Source: JAGQKC01 sp965223675
GTDB taxonomy: Bacteria > Nitrospirota > Nitrospiria > Nitrospirales > UBA8639
DNA length: 64,000 bases
Assembly (NCBI GenBank): GCA_965223675.1
Contig: OZ245013.1
Coordinates: 3,720,001-3,784,000 of the forward strand
Direction: 5' to 3'
Within the stretch, counting starts at the first letter, position 1; every line of letters begins with the position of its first letter. Below are positions 26,560-36,756 of this stretch, one piece after another. The notes beneath the pieces were generated by a model. That model made no database searches. It was given only the letters and a program-made list of their open reading frames with translations, and was not told the DNA's origin. The position numbers were made by a program, and so were the translations under genes.

Positions 26560-28764
26560 CTATTTAAGGGACGAAACAAAATTATGAGTCCAGTCTCTTG
26601 GTGGTGGATTTTGCTGATAATAATTAAGGTGTTCTTCATATAATCTGTACAGAGAAAAGGGCGCATATGGATTGTTGTGTAGATTCTCTAAGGTCTTTTT
26701 TGCCTGATCCCATTCTTGATTTCGAAAGGCCGTCAACATTTCTGAATGAGAGTTTTGTAAAGACAGAAAGTTTGGGTCCGAAAGAAGTTGATGGTCCCCG
26801 ATGACGGTGTATGTTCTGGCCGCCTCCTTTTTCCCGCGTAACCTTATTAAGTCGATTTCGAGAATCGCCATACGATCATGGACATGTTGAGCTGTTTGTG
26901 GGCCGATGACAATGCCAAGATTAGAAAATTTAGACAGTCCTTCCATACGAGAGGCAATGTTGACCGTATCACCTAGCACAGAATAGTCGAATCGTTGTTC
27001 GGAGCCTAGGTTGCCAACGACACATGTGCCGGTGTTAATTCCAATCCCTAGGTTAATTGTTGGGAACGGGTGGCCCGTTTGTGCCGTTTGATTTTTGAGA
27101 GTGTCATTAAACATTTTAAGTTTTCGCAGAATATCTAATGCGGCCTGACAAGCATGTTCAGCATGGTCAGGATCGTCAATTGGGGCGTTCCAAAAAGCCA
27201 TTACGCCATCTCCAATATACTTGTCAATGGTGCCATTGTGCGAAAGGATGGACTCGCTGATTGGCGTGAGGAGTCTGTTAATCAATTGAGTTAATCCTTG
27301 CGGGTCTGACTGATACTGTTCCGATATGCTCGTGAAGTCACGAACGTCACAGAACAGAATGGTCATGGTTTTTGTTTCGCCTCCAAGTTGTACTTGCGTG
27401 GAGTTGTGAGACAATTGTTCGACGAGTGTTGGCGAGACATATCGACTGAATGTGTTTCGAATTTGTCGACGGGAATATTCTTCACGAATATAGTTGAAGT
27501 AACCAAGGAGACTATACAGCCCTAATATTCCTACTGCTCCGTATGTCACATCAATGAGGACTCCCAGCGCGATGTAGGAGTACCATGAAATCGCAACCAT
27601 GCCAACGGCAAGTCCTGCACCTAAGAGCAAAGTATGGATGGCTCCGAAGAAGGGCACCAAGAAGATGATAAAGAGTCCCAGAAGAAGAATGATGATCAGT
27701 TCTTGCGCTAGCGAAAAATTAGAACGGGTTAAAAATGATTGCTCAAGTAGCATGTCGAGAATTTGGGCATGAATCTCCACTCCAGGTAACATCCCTTCGA
27801 TCGGAGTCACCTTGTTATCACTGAGTCCAGCAGCGGAAGAACCAATCAATATTAATTTATCAGCTAACTTTTCAGGCGAAATTGTGCCGGTCAGGACATC
27901 CATCGCTGAGATGTAACGTTTTGTATTGCGTTTAGAAAAATGTATCCACATTCGTCCGGTGTTGTCTGTTGGAATTTGCGTGCCTGCAATCGTGACGCTT
28001 TGGATGCCAGCGAAATCTGTGTTGACAGCAAGGGTCGTTTCTTGTGTTGCGACTCGGAGCAACTCGAGGCTCAAGGTAGGCAAGATATTTTCCTCTACAC
28101 GTAGGAGAGCTGGAACTCTTCGTACCACACCATCCGGTTCTGGATTGAGGGTAATAATTCCATGCCCTACTGCTGCAGTTTCCAGAATGGGAATGTTGCG
28201 GAGTAGCCCTGGATAGGAAAAGAGGTGAGGTCGTGGATCCATGCCGACTTCAATGAGGGGTGGTGCCCTTGGTGGTAGGTCATGATTGACTTGATTCTTG
28301 TGAGCCAACGCACTTTGTGAAACGACGACTTGCGCTTGTTTTACGACATTGGCGAGCGCGACATCATTATCGGGTAAATTCAATAGACGTTCTCTAGACT
28401 GTTGGTCGAGGCCATGAAGTGCTTTAGCTATCCAGGACGGAGACATGCGATCTGGCTCAGCAAAGATGATGTCAAAACCTACCGTCTTTACTCCGGAATC
28501 AAAGAGTCGCTCGATTAACTCGGCAATCATTGTGCGTGGCCAAGGCCATTGACCGAAATGGGCAAGACTCCTTTCATCCAAGTCGACAACCACCACTTGG
28601 TTGTCTGGCGTGATTCGGGGCTCAATTTTTTGAAAATAATCAAAAACTTGAAGTCGAAGAGCCTTGACTGGAAAGGGATCCCAGACTCGTATCACGAGCA
28701 AAACTGCAAGGATTATGAATCCCATTGAACGGGGCTGCATTAAGAAAGCAACGACTGGTCTCAT
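26560..28764 (-). CDS. CHASE2-sensor class III adenylate cyclase
   Basis: A 734-residue membrane receptor cyclase. After an N-terminal membrane segment (about 14-26) comes a periplasmic CHASE2 domain (about 45-340; VVVDLDERSLAHFGQWPWPR, LILIGSSAAGLSD), three membrane segments (about 350-425) and a cytoplasmic class III cyclase domain (about 465-640). Metal-binding aspartates lie in ILFCDVRDFTSISE, the adenine-selecting lysine in IDKYIGDGVMAFW, and the transition-state residues in SVLGDTVNIASRME, so it should be active and make cAMP. A C-terminal extension of about 70 residues is of unknown use. It shares a strand with the FecR and OmpA/Ig genes and may report on that envelope assembly. Confidence 0.93.
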   Translation of the reverse strand: MRPVVAFLMQPRSMGFIILAVLLVIRVWDPFPVKALRLQVFDYFQKIEPRITPDNQVVVVDLDERSLAHFGQWPWPRTMIAELIERLFDSGVKTVGFDIIFAEPDRMSPSWIAKALHGLDQQSRERLLNLPDNDVALANVVKQAQVVVSQSALAHKNQVNHDLPPRAPPLIEVGMDPRPHLFSYPGLLRNIPILETAAVGHGIITLNPEPDGVVRRVPALLRVEENILPTLSLELLRVATQETTLAVNTDFAGIQSVTIAGTQIPTDNTGRMWIHFSKRNTKRYISAMDVLTGTISPEKLADKLILIGSSAAGLSDNKVTPIEGMLPGVEIHAQILDMLLEQSFLTRSNFSLAQELIIILLLGLFIIFLVPFFGAIHTLLLGAGLAVGMVAISWYSYIALGVLIDVTYGAVGILGLYSLLGYFNYIREEYSRRQIRNTFSRYVSPTLVEQLSHNSTQVQLGGETKTMTILFCDVRDFTSISEQYQSDPQGLTQLINRLLTPISESILSHNGTIDKYIGDGVMAFWNAPIDDPDHAEHACQAALDILRKLKMFNDTLKNQTAQTGHPFPTINLGIGINTGTCVVGNLGSEQRFDYSVLGDTVNIASRMEGLSKFSNLGIVIGPQTAQHVHDRMAILEIDLIRLRGKKEAARTYTVIGDHQLLSDPNFLSLQNSHSEMLTAFRNQEWDQAKKTLENLHNNPYAPFSLYRLYEEHLNYYQQNPPPRDWTHNFVSSLK

Positions 28765-29222
28765 GGTCCCAGACCCTCGTCCCTATGATGCCCACATAAT
28801 CGCTGAGCCATAGATAAGTAAAAAAGGAACGTGATGGATGATGTCGTACGTTCAACTACTGTGAACACGGAACATGAGGGGGTCTTAATCGCACGTTCGT
28901 CGTTTGCAGTTGTCCGGTCAGGAGCACATGATTGACATTCTAGATGCGTTGAATGTGAAAAGAACATTATCAGTCGATCTGTCCTGCATTATTGACTTTT
29001 TCACATCCTGTGACAAGTATCAATCGTGCGGTCCATGAGAGGTGTGCTGATTTTGCTTCATTCCAGCTCATTGAGCTTCATAAACTCCTTGTTCATGCAA
29101 GATTCATCGTGTAATCCTGGCGTAAAAGCTTGTCAGTTCCACCTGTCTTCTATATAGCAATAACTCAGTAGGGGTGCTAGGATCGAGTTGATAGGCCAGG
29201 CATGTTTCTATAAGGCATCAGA
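28765..29222. other. Divergent intergenic region (458 bp)
   Basis: Lies between the cyclase (leftward) and the GAF kinase (rightward) and must hold both promoters. No ORF, strong promoter pair or hairpin is obvious. The base before ATG 29223 follows a weak AAGG ribosome-binding site. Confidence 0.6.
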
Positions 29223-30533
29223 ATGAGTCGTCAGCGTCAAAGTTTGGATTCTCTATCTGACACCCACGAACACGTTCAGGAACGGCTTGACCGTTTAGAA
29301 CGTGAGTTAGATGCTGCTCGCCGGATCAGCGAGGCGCTCTTTCAACGTTTGCGTCTGGAAGAAGTGTTAGAGCAGGCTTTGCAGATCGCATTGGATGTTG
29401 TTGAGGCAGAAGCCGGATGTATCCTTTTCGCTAATTCACAATCCAAAGAGTTAGAGTTTTCTCATGCCATTGGAGAAAAGTCTCCGCCTATTGGGACAAC
29501 ATTTTCTTGGGACGAAGGCATTGCAGGAGCGGCTTTCCAAAGTGGAAAAGCTATTGTCGTGGACGATGTGCAGCAAGATAGACGTCATTTCATGGGTATC
29601 GATCAGACATCCGGCCAAGTGACACAGGACTTGATCGCATTGCCTCTTAAGCGTTGGGAAGGTAATCCCATTGGTGTTCTCGAGGTGATGAACAAAAAGT
29701 CCGGACGGCTGGATCAAGATGATGTGGCAATCTTGACGATCATTTCTGCCTTTACGGCTATTTCGATCGAAGAAGCACGTTTATTTGAACAGGTGAAGTT
29801 AAGTGAAGTGGCGCATTTGCTGGGAGACATCAGTCATGATATTAAAAACATGATGGTGCCGATCACCTATGGCGCATGGATTCTTGAAAAAAAGTTACAC
29901 GAACTTTTTGGCATAGTACCATCGAGCGACGTAGAGAAGATGAAAGCCAGCCAAGAATCTGGCGAAAAAATTCTTTCGATGATTAGAAATAATGCGCGCC
30001 TTATTCAGGAGCGTGTTAAAGAAATCGCCGATGCCATAAAGGGGTTAAGCAGTCCGCTGAAATTTAGCCCGTGTAGCATCGAAGAGGTTGTCAGTACGGT
30101 TCTCGAGACCTTACACCCGTTGGCCGATGAAAGAGGAATTTCCCTTCGGACAGAGAGTCTTGGCATGTTGCCCTCAATTCAGGCTGACGAACGTCGCCTC
30201 TTCAATGCGTTATACAATTTAATGAACAACGCGATTGATGAGGTGCCGAGGGGTGGATCGATTACCATCAAAGGCTCGTTCGAGTCGGAGAATCAAGCAC
30301 TCAGTGTATTTGTTGTCGACACAGGCCAAGGTATGTCATCTGAGGTGCGAGAAAGTCTCTTCACCAATCGGACAATTAGTCGGAAGGCGGGAGGTACCGG
30401 TCTTGGAACGAAAATTGTGAAAGATGTCGTGGATGCCCACGGAGGTGATATCAGCGTAGATAGTCAGATTGGTCGGGGCACCACGTTTCAGATTCGTCTT
30501 CCTCTGGATCAGCCTACAACTCGCGTTCATTAG
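29223..30533 (+). CDS. GAF-domain sensor histidine kinase (soluble)
   Basis: A 436-residue kinase without membrane segments: an N-terminal coiled coil (about 15-45), a GAF domain (about 45-185), a HisKA-like dimerisation helix with the phospho-acceptor in LGDISHDIKNMM (H205), and a HATPase domain with N box (NALYNLMNNAIDE), G1 (DTGQGM) and G2 (GGTGLGTKIVKD). It should sense a cytoplasmic small molecule or redox signal. There is no adjacent stand-alone response regulator. It converges with a hybrid kinase on the opposite strand, 12 bp away. Confidence 0.93.
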   Translation: MSRQRQSLDSLSDTHEHVQERLDRLERELDAARRISEALFQRLRLEEVLEQALQIALDVVEAEAGCILFANSQSKELEFSHAIGEKSPPIGTTFSWDEGIAGAAFQSGKAIVVDDVQQDRRHFMGIDQTSGQVTQDLIALPLKRWEGNPIGVLEVMNKKSGRLDQDDVAILTIISAFTAISIEEARLFEQVKLSEVAHLLGDISHDIKNMMVPITYGAWILEKKLHELFGIVPSSDVEKMKASQESGEKILSMIRNNARLIQERVKEIADAIKGLSSPLKFSPCSIEEVVSTVLETLHPLADERGISLRTESLGMLPSIQADERRLFNALYNLMNNAIDEVPRGGSITIKGSFESENQALSVFVVDTGQGMSSEVRESLFTNRTISRKAGGTGLGTKIVKDVVDAHGGDISVDSQIGRGTTFQIRLPLDQPTTRVH

Positions 30534-30545
30534 TGGCCCCCAAGT

Positions 30546-32585
30546 TTACTCCAAAACACGCTGAATCGTCTGAGCGAGCTCCAGACTTAAGATGGGTTTC
30601 ATTAAATATGCCCGTATGCCAAGAGCCGTCGCTTTCTCAGGTGTCATGGTATAACTGAATCCAGTACACAAAATGATGGGAAGTTCTGGGCGGATGCTGA
30701 GGAGCTCGCGAGCCAGAGCATCTCCTGTGAGATTGGGCATGGTTTGATCTGTAATCACGACGTCATAATAAAAGGGGTCATCACGAAAAATACGCAAAGC
30801 TTCCAGACTATTCGTGCAGGCGACGGGTTCATACCCCAGTTGCTGCAAAATTTTTTGGCCGACTTGAGTGAGCGATTCTTCGTCGTCCACGAACAAAATA
30901 CGAGCATGACCTTTCTGTGCTGGTAGACTTTTTTGAATCTCCGATTCGACTACAGCATCGGTTTGAGGTAGAAATATTTCAAACTTTGCCCCGCATCCAG
31001 GTGTGCTCTGTACGGTAATGGCACCTTCATGATTGGCGATAATGCCGTGAACGACCGAAAGGCCCATGCCAGTTCCTTCTCCCAGACGCTTTGTCGTAAA
31101 GAATGGCTCAAAAATTCGATTTTGCATCTCTGGCGGAATGCCATTCCCTGTATCGCTGACTGAAAGTCGAAGGTAAAAACCGGGTTTGAGCTCAGGAGTT
31201 TTAGGATTCTGGTTTGTTGAGATTTCCACGCAATCCAAGCAGATCTCTAATATTCCTCCTTTTTCTCGCATCGCATGTTCTGCATTGGTGCAGAGATTCA
31301 TTAATACCTGATGAATCTGTGTGGGATCTGCGAGAACGACTCCGTTCGTCGTAGAAATGTGCTGCTGAATTTTAATCGTCGAAGGAAGAGTCGCTCGCAA
31401 GAGGTCAAGAGCTTCTTTGACGACTAAATGTAGCTCAGTTGGAATGCGTTGCTGTTCAACTTGACGGCTGAAGGTGAGGATATGTGCAACAAGTTCTTTG
31501 GCTCGATTTCCAGCTTGTAAGACTTGTTGCAAGTTTTGGTAGACCTCTCCATTTGGAAAGGTCTTGATCAGGGCCAGTTCGGTATATCCGATAATGGCTC
31601 CAAGAATGTTATTGAAATCATGAGCGATACCAGCCGACAGGGTACCAAGAGCCTCCATTTTTTGTAACTGATGAAGTTTTTTCTCTGTTTGACGAAACGC
31701 TTCTTCTGCATGTTTACGATCAGTGATATCGAGAACGATTGCCATGAAGGTTGGCAACGACTCTGAGGTTGAACGTTCGAGATAGACTTCAATCGGATAC
31801 AACGTTCCGTTTTTTCTTCGGTGGATTGTGGTGAACTGAATGCGATTTTCTTTACCAGTTCGGATAGGATTAAGAAGTTTTTCGAATGAATCCAACGTAA
31901 ACTCAACCATGAGATCGAGTGGAGTCAGACCTAATAGTTCTTCCATCGAATACCCGAGGTTTTCTCGTGCCCCACGGTTGACCTCTATAAATCGTAACGT
32001 TTCGAAGTCAAAGACATAGAGTTCATTGAGAGAAGCTTCAAGCATTTTCATCAATTCCGACTGTCTCTTTTCCCCTCGTTTGCGTTCCGTAGTTTCTCGT
32101 TCTAGTTCTTCAAGTTTCTTTTCAAGACGGTTGACGAGTCGTTCACTATAGAGTTGTAGCACCTCTTTCTCTTCCATTGGAGGCGACTGAACGGGCACTT
32201 TCTTCAATTGGCCAGACCTCATATCCGCGGTGATCACTTTGACGTTTCGAAGGAATTCATCTGGTTCTGATGGTTTTCTGATAAACCGGTCGGCTCCTAG
32301 TGAGAGGGCTAACTCCTCGTCTTTCTCATCGGTATAGGTAGCGGTGTAAAAGATGAACGGAATAGATTTCAGCTTGGTGTTCTCTTTGACTTTTTTGCAT
32401 AACTGAAACCCATCCATAACTGGCATCAAGATGTCGGATATGATCAAGCTACATTCTTGATCTGAAAGTTGTTTAAGCGCCTCAGCCCCGTTGGCGGCTG
32501 TCATGACTCCATAGCCACTCGTGACCAGTAATTGCTCCAAAAGGTAGATGGGTTCTTTCTTGTCATCAACAAGAAGAATGTTCAT
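30546..32585 (-). CDS. Hybrid signalling protein REC-PAS-HisKA-HATPase-REC
   Basis: A 679-residue cytoplasmic protein. The first receiver domain (about 1-120) has its phosphorylatable Asp in LIISDILMP (D51). Then come a short coiled coil, a PAS domain (about 175-295), HisKA with AGIAHDFNNILGAI, a HATPase (NAEHAM, DTGNGIPPE, GTGMGLSVVHG) and a C-terminal receiver (DVVITDQTMPNLTGD). ATG 32585 is chosen because GGAG lies eight bases upstream and the receiver begins there; an in-frame start seven codons earlier is possible. Having receivers at both ends suggests a phosphorelay hub. Output is unknown; no DNA-binding domain is present. Confidence 0.92.
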   Translation of the reverse strand: MNILLVDDKKEPIYLLEQLLVTSGYGVMTAANGAEALKQLSDQECSLIISDILMPVMDGFQLCKKVKENTKLKSIPFIFYTATYTDEKDEELALSLGADRFIRKPSEPDEFLRNVKVITADMRSGQLKKVPVQSPPMEEKEVLQLYSERLVNRLEKKLEELERETTERKRGEKRQSELMKMLEASLNELYVFDFETLRFIEVNRGARENLGYSMEELLGLTPLDLMVEFTLDSFEKLLNPIRTGKENRIQFTTIHRRKNGTLYPIEVYLERSTSESLPTFMAIVLDITDRKHAEEAFRQTEKKLHQLQKMEALGTLSAGIAHDFNNILGAIIGYTELALIKTFPNGEVYQNLQQVLQAGNRAKELVAHILTFSRQVEQQRIPTELHLVVKEALDLLRATLPSTIKIQQHISTTNGVVLADPTQIHQVLMNLCTNAEHAMREKGGILEICLDCVEISTNQNPKTPELKPGFYLRLSVSDTGNGIPPEMQNRIFEPFFTTKRLGEGTGMGLSVVHGIIANHEGAITVQSTPGCGAKFEIFLPQTDAVVESEIQKSLPAQKGHARILFVDDEESLTQVGQKILQQLGYEPVACTNSLEALRIFRDDPFYYDVVITDQTMPNLTGDALARELLSIRPELPIILCTGFSYTMTPEKATALGIRAYLMKPILSLELAQTIQRVLE

Positions 32586-33458
32586 CTTTTTCACTCCAGA
32601 TTGCATGAGGACTTTTGGTAGATATGTATTTTTAAAATGCCTAGTTACTCGGTGCCACTGTAATGACCGTAGAATGTTCTCGGACCTACTTGTTGCTAAC
32701 TACAAGACGATTTTATGTGAGTATTCTTGAGCACGAAGGATGAAGCACGAATGCAGATACAGTCTTTTGAGGTATGAAATTTCCAGAAGATGACGATTAT
32801 GATAAATGCAGGAGTTTGATAAAAAAGATTCACGTGAATGTTCTCCCACTACGGTCAGAAATTACGCTTCATGTTCCACTGGCCAACGAGCAACGTTGGC
32901 ACACGAGCCTGGACCATCAGCGTCTATCATGAAATGAACATCACTCTCGTTGTGAGGCATTCACAATACTCTTTTACCCCTGATCTCGCAAGAGGTTACT
33001 ACAGCTTTTTGTGTGAAATGTAGTCTCTTCGGAAGACCTGTCATTCAATTCACTGTAAAAAACAACTGTAGGGTTCAGATTCTGTAGCAAAGACTCTTGT
33101 TTCAATTTTTATTTGGGACGAAATCCTCATGTGGGGTTACGGCTAATGATTATCAGTGACTTTTACCCTGGAAAGTGCTTGAGTTGTTCCAAAAGTTAAC
33201 GAAGAATCAAAACTTGAACTTTTTGTGTAATGGAGATGGCCCCTATTACCACTCTCTCCTTATCTTTTGATAGCTCGCATTACAAAATGGGTTTATTGAA
33301 AGCAGTTGGTAGGACTGTCAATGGTTTCGGAGCTAACATTTAGATACATGACAGAGAAGATACCGTATTGCAATCTTAAGACAAATATATAAGAATCTTT
33401 CGAATACCATTTTTGGAAGGCAGCCTTCTCACAATTTGTTAGACATACTAAAACGATT
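32586..33458. other. AT-rich intergenic region before the TIR-STAND gene
   Basis: About 870 bp without a convincing gene on either strand; short ORFs here have no recognisable protein character. It contains low-complexity words (gcacgaaggatgaagcacga at 32732-32751) and a faint copy at 33289-33312 (ATGGGTTTATTGAAAGCAG) of the element seen at 8121-8140. It probably holds the promoter of the TIR-STAND gene, but no consensus pair is clear. Confidence 0.6.
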
Positions 33459-36400
33459 ATGACGGATATTCAAAAGCGATATTTTTTAAGTTATTCGAAA
33501 CATGATGGGAAAGAGTGTGCATCAATGCTCCGTGATAATCTGAAATTAGAGCAAGAGTTTGACAGTGTGTGGTTTGACGAGGATGAATTAAGAGGTGGAT
33601 CAGATCTTACAGAAGATATTAAGCGCGCCATTGAAGCTTGTGACTGCTTATTATTTCTCATGACCCCTGATAGTGTGTTGAGATCTAGCTATTGTACCAA
33701 GGAGTGGCAATGGGCTGAGTCACACTATAAGCTAATTGTTCCTATTAAGGTCATTGCTAATGTCGAGCTTCCATTTGGATTTCCCCCAGATGTACTTATG
33801 GTCGATATTTCTGAGGGATTCCATGTGGGGTTCCCACGGTTAAAAGAACTGCTCTTTTGGTGGAAAACTTGGAAGGGAAAGGTCCACCGAATGAAAGGGC
33901 AGATTGATGCACTCAAGCGTTTTATCAATAATGTTCCTTCAACCGATTCGATAAAACCAAAGGTTCTTATCACCTCACTGAGTTCGGAAATCAATGAATT
34001 AGAAACTATCCTTACACATTTACATGATGTTTCAAAGCATGGGCTCCCAGATATTAATGCTCCTACTTTTCAGCCTCCTCGGCCGTTGCATGGTTATGAT
34101 GAGAAGCTAACGTTGGGGACCGAAGCTCTGAAGGATAAAACAAAGCGGTTGTTGTTAATCCTTGGTCGCCCGGGAGTTGGAAAAACCTCACTCGCATATC
34201 GGTTACTCGAAGATATTAAAAAAGAAACGTTTGGTGATCATTCCAGCGCTCAGTCATTCGCTCAAGTTGTCTATTTTAATTCAAACGATGTTAAAGAGTT
34301 GAGTTTAAGTAAAATTTTTCTAGTACTTTCCCAAATTTTAGATAAAAAGGAAAAAGAATCTTTAAAAGAGTTATATAAAGATCCAGGGATCAAAGTTTTA
34401 GAAAAAACTAAAAAGCTGCTCGAATTTCTCCCTGTGCGAAGGGTTGTCGTGTTATTTGATGGTATTGAAGAGCTCCTTGATCCTGCTACTGGAGCGTTTA
34501 AAGATGATGAGCTAGAGCAGACATTTTATGCTTTTTTGGAGTACCCATTGCCTACTTTAAAAATAATCTTGACTTCTCAAGTGTCTCCCAAAAAACTTTT
34601 AGATATTCAAGCTCAAAGTCAGTGCCCTATTGACTTGAAAGATGGTCTAACGGTATCTGACGCAGAAAATATGTTATGTGATATGGATCATGATGGTTCC
34701 TTGCGACTAAAGGGGAGATCAAATGAAGTATTTGCCCAGATTCATGAACTGACGCAAGGCAATCCCGAAGCGCTTGTGAAATTCGTCACTATCCTGCGGA
34801 AAAATCCCAGTCTTACCGTTGAAGAAGTTATGGGAAAAGAAGGTCGTCAAGCTGGCGCCGAAATTTCTAAAATCTTGAGTGAGAAGCTGTTTGACCAATT
34901 AAAGCCTAAGGAACGAAAGATAGTGCAGGTTCTCGCTGCTTTTGACCGCCCGGTTATTTCGGAAGGAGTGAATTATGTTATTGAGAAATATGAATCGACT
35001 GGAGATAGCGATGCGGAATTACGACATTTGGTAGATATGAAGCTTGTACAGAAAAACCATGGGGGGTATTTTTTGCAAAAAAATGACCAATTGTACGCAC
35101 TTTCTCGGATGTCTGATGAGCCAAACATTCATTCTCTCCAATGTACGATGTTGGCGTTAAAGCATCAAGCATCTGAATTTTATCGGAGTATTCGAAAGCC
35201 TATTGATGAATGCCATTCTATAGAAGATATGGATTCTCAGCTTGCGGAATTTGAGCTTCGTGAGGAAGCTCAAGAATATGATGCAGCTATGACTATCCTC
35301 GAAGATATTAGGAAGCCGATGCTAACCTGGGGACATTATGAAGAAATGGCTAAGCGGTATGAACGAATATGTGAGAAGTTGGTAAATGCACAATTGAAAG
35401 ATCAAGCATTACGAGTATTGGGTTGGATTTACCAAAAGCAAGGAAAGTTGAAGGAGGCTCTTTCATGTTATCAAGATGGATTAAAGGTTTGTGAGGAGAC
35501 CAACAATCAGAACCAGCAAGCTATTTTTCTCAATAATATCGCCATTTGTTTAGAAGAGCAGGGAAAAGTTGCACTTGCTATGATTCATTCGGAATTATCT
35601 TTACGAATTTCTGAGGGGTTGGAAGATCACTCCCAAAAGGCGCATGTTCTGAATACGCTGAGTGATTGTGCTGTAAGTGTTGGGCTGATTCGCGAAGCTA
35701 TTGGGTACTGTCAATTGTCTAGAGAAATTTCCCGTGAGTGTAGAAATAAGAACCTCGAAGCGCTTTCGTTAGTAAACCTTGGTCGGCAGTATGTAGAGTT
35801 AGGAGAGAATCAAGCAGCATTAGCCCGTATTAAGGAAGGGTATTCCCTGGCCTCTAGGGAGTCGTATGATTTTGCTGAATCATGGGCTTTGACGGCACTT
35901 GGTGAGGCGCATTTATGTACTAGAAATTTTCTACAGGCCGTTGAGTTCTTGGATCAAGCCGTTTCTCTTGCGGATAAGGTGCAAAGCTCACAAATTCAGC
36001 AGATGAGCCGCGTGCTGAGAGCTTCCGCAAAGCTAAGTTTGGGGAAATTCTCTGACGCGCGTGCTGATATTGACGAAGCTAACCAGTATGAATTACCGAG
36101 TACAGCCTACGAAATTTGTGGTGTTCTCGGAGTCATAGCGCTACGACAGGGTGAACGAGGTTCTGCGAAATATGCTTTTCAAGAAGCCAAAACATCTGCC
36201 CAGCAACTACTCGAACTTAATCCTCAAGATTACCGGATTTTATATTTTAAAGGCTTAGCGTTGGCTGGGTTGGTCGTATGCGAGGAAGCCGCCGAGGAAT
36301 ACGTTCCTTTATCGGTCCAAGCATTTAATGAGGCTTCTCAGGCAACGAAAGCTGTTGGAACGCTTAATAAAGTTCGGTGGTTAGTGGAGGGGCTTGAAAA

Positions 36401-36461
36401 ATCTGACCAAGAAAACAAACTTGTTAGCGTTAAAGATCTGGCCGGCGCCGTGTTTACGTAA
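33459..36461 (+). CDS. TIR-STAND NTPase-TPR protein (NLR-like)
   Basis: A 1000-residue cytoplasmic protein of three parts. The TIR domain (about 1-140) begins RYFLSYSKHDGKE and keeps the expected NADase glutamate (E82 in SSYCTKEW). The STAND/NB-ARC-like NTPase (about 210-560) has Walker A GRPGVGKTS at 236-244, Walker B VVVLFDGIEELL at 329-340, sensor IILTSQ near 369-374 and a GxP motif (QGNPEAL) near 433. The C-terminal part (about 640-960) is a row of tetratricopeptide repeats (LGWIYQKQGKLKEALSCYQD and others). This mirrors NLR immune receptors: repeats recognise a trigger, the NTPase oligomerises, and TIR cleaves NAD. Anti-phage function is inferred from the architecture. The gene is visibly AT-rich and has no clear ribosome-binding site, which fits horizontal gain. 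Confidence 0.9.
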   Translation: MTDIQKRYFLSYSKHDGKECASMLRDNLKLEQEFDSVWFDEDELRGGSDLTEDIKRAIEACDCLLFLMTPDSVLRSSYCTKEWQWAESHYKLIVPIKVIANVELPFGFPPDVLMVDISEGFHVGFPRLKELLFWWKTWKGKVHRMKGQIDALKRFINNVPSTDSIKPKVLITSLSSEINELETILTHLHDVSKHGLPDINAPTFQPPRPLHGYDEKLTLGTEALKDKTKRLLLILGRPGVGKTSLAYRLLEDIKKETFGDHSSAQSFAQVVYFNSNDVKELSLSKIFLVLSQILDKKEKESLKELYKDPGIKVLEKTKKLLEFLPVRRVVVLFDGIEELLDPATGAFKDDELEQTFYAFLEYPLPTLKIILTSQVSPKKLLDIQAQSQCPIDLKDGLTVSDAENMLCDMDHDGSLRLKGRSNEVFAQIHELTQGNPEALVKFVTILRKNPSLTVEEVMGKEGRQAGAEISKILSEKLFDQLKPKERKIVQVLAAFDRPVISEGVNYVIEKYESTGDSDAELRHLVDMKLVQKNHGGYFLQKNDQLYALSRMSDEPNIHSLQCTMLALKHQASEFYRSIRKPIDECHSIEDMDSQLAEFELREEAQEYDAAMTILEDIRKPMLTWGHYEEMAKRYERICEKLVNAQLKDQALRVLGWIYQKQGKLKEALSCYQDGLKVCEETNNQNQQAIFLNNIAICLEEQGKVALAMIHSELSLRISEGLEDHSQKAHVLNTLSDCAVSVGLIREAIGYCQLSREISRECRNKNLEALSLVNLGRQYVELGENQAALARIKEGYSLASRESYDFAESWALTALGEAHLCTRNFLQAVEFLDQAVSLADKVQSSQIQQMSRVLRASAKLSLGKFSDARADIDEANQYELPSTAYEICGVLGVIALRQGERGSAKYAFQEAKTSAQQLLELNPQDYRILYFKGLALAGLVVCEEAAEEYVPLSVQAFNEASQATKAVGTLNKVRWLVEGLEKSDQENKLVSVKDLAGAVFT

Positions 36462-36756
36462 AGGATTTTCGTCACTGAATTTCTTTCGCGGGTTGAGATA
36501 CGAAGAAAACGAAAATTTCTGGTTCGAATATTCCAAAGTCGAACAGGCAAATTTTTTCTTTGGAACCGAGTCGCTATACCTGTTGATATTCATGCTACAA
36601 ACTGAATCCGTAGTTTCTTAGGCCGGTGAGTGTCACGTTGGGCGCTTTCTTGTGTGCACGATTTTATCACTTGTGGGGTAATGAAAGGGGCCTTTACCTT
36701 TCCTCTAGTGGAGCGAAGACGAATAAAGCAGAGAACAGTGATGACTCGTTGTTTCC

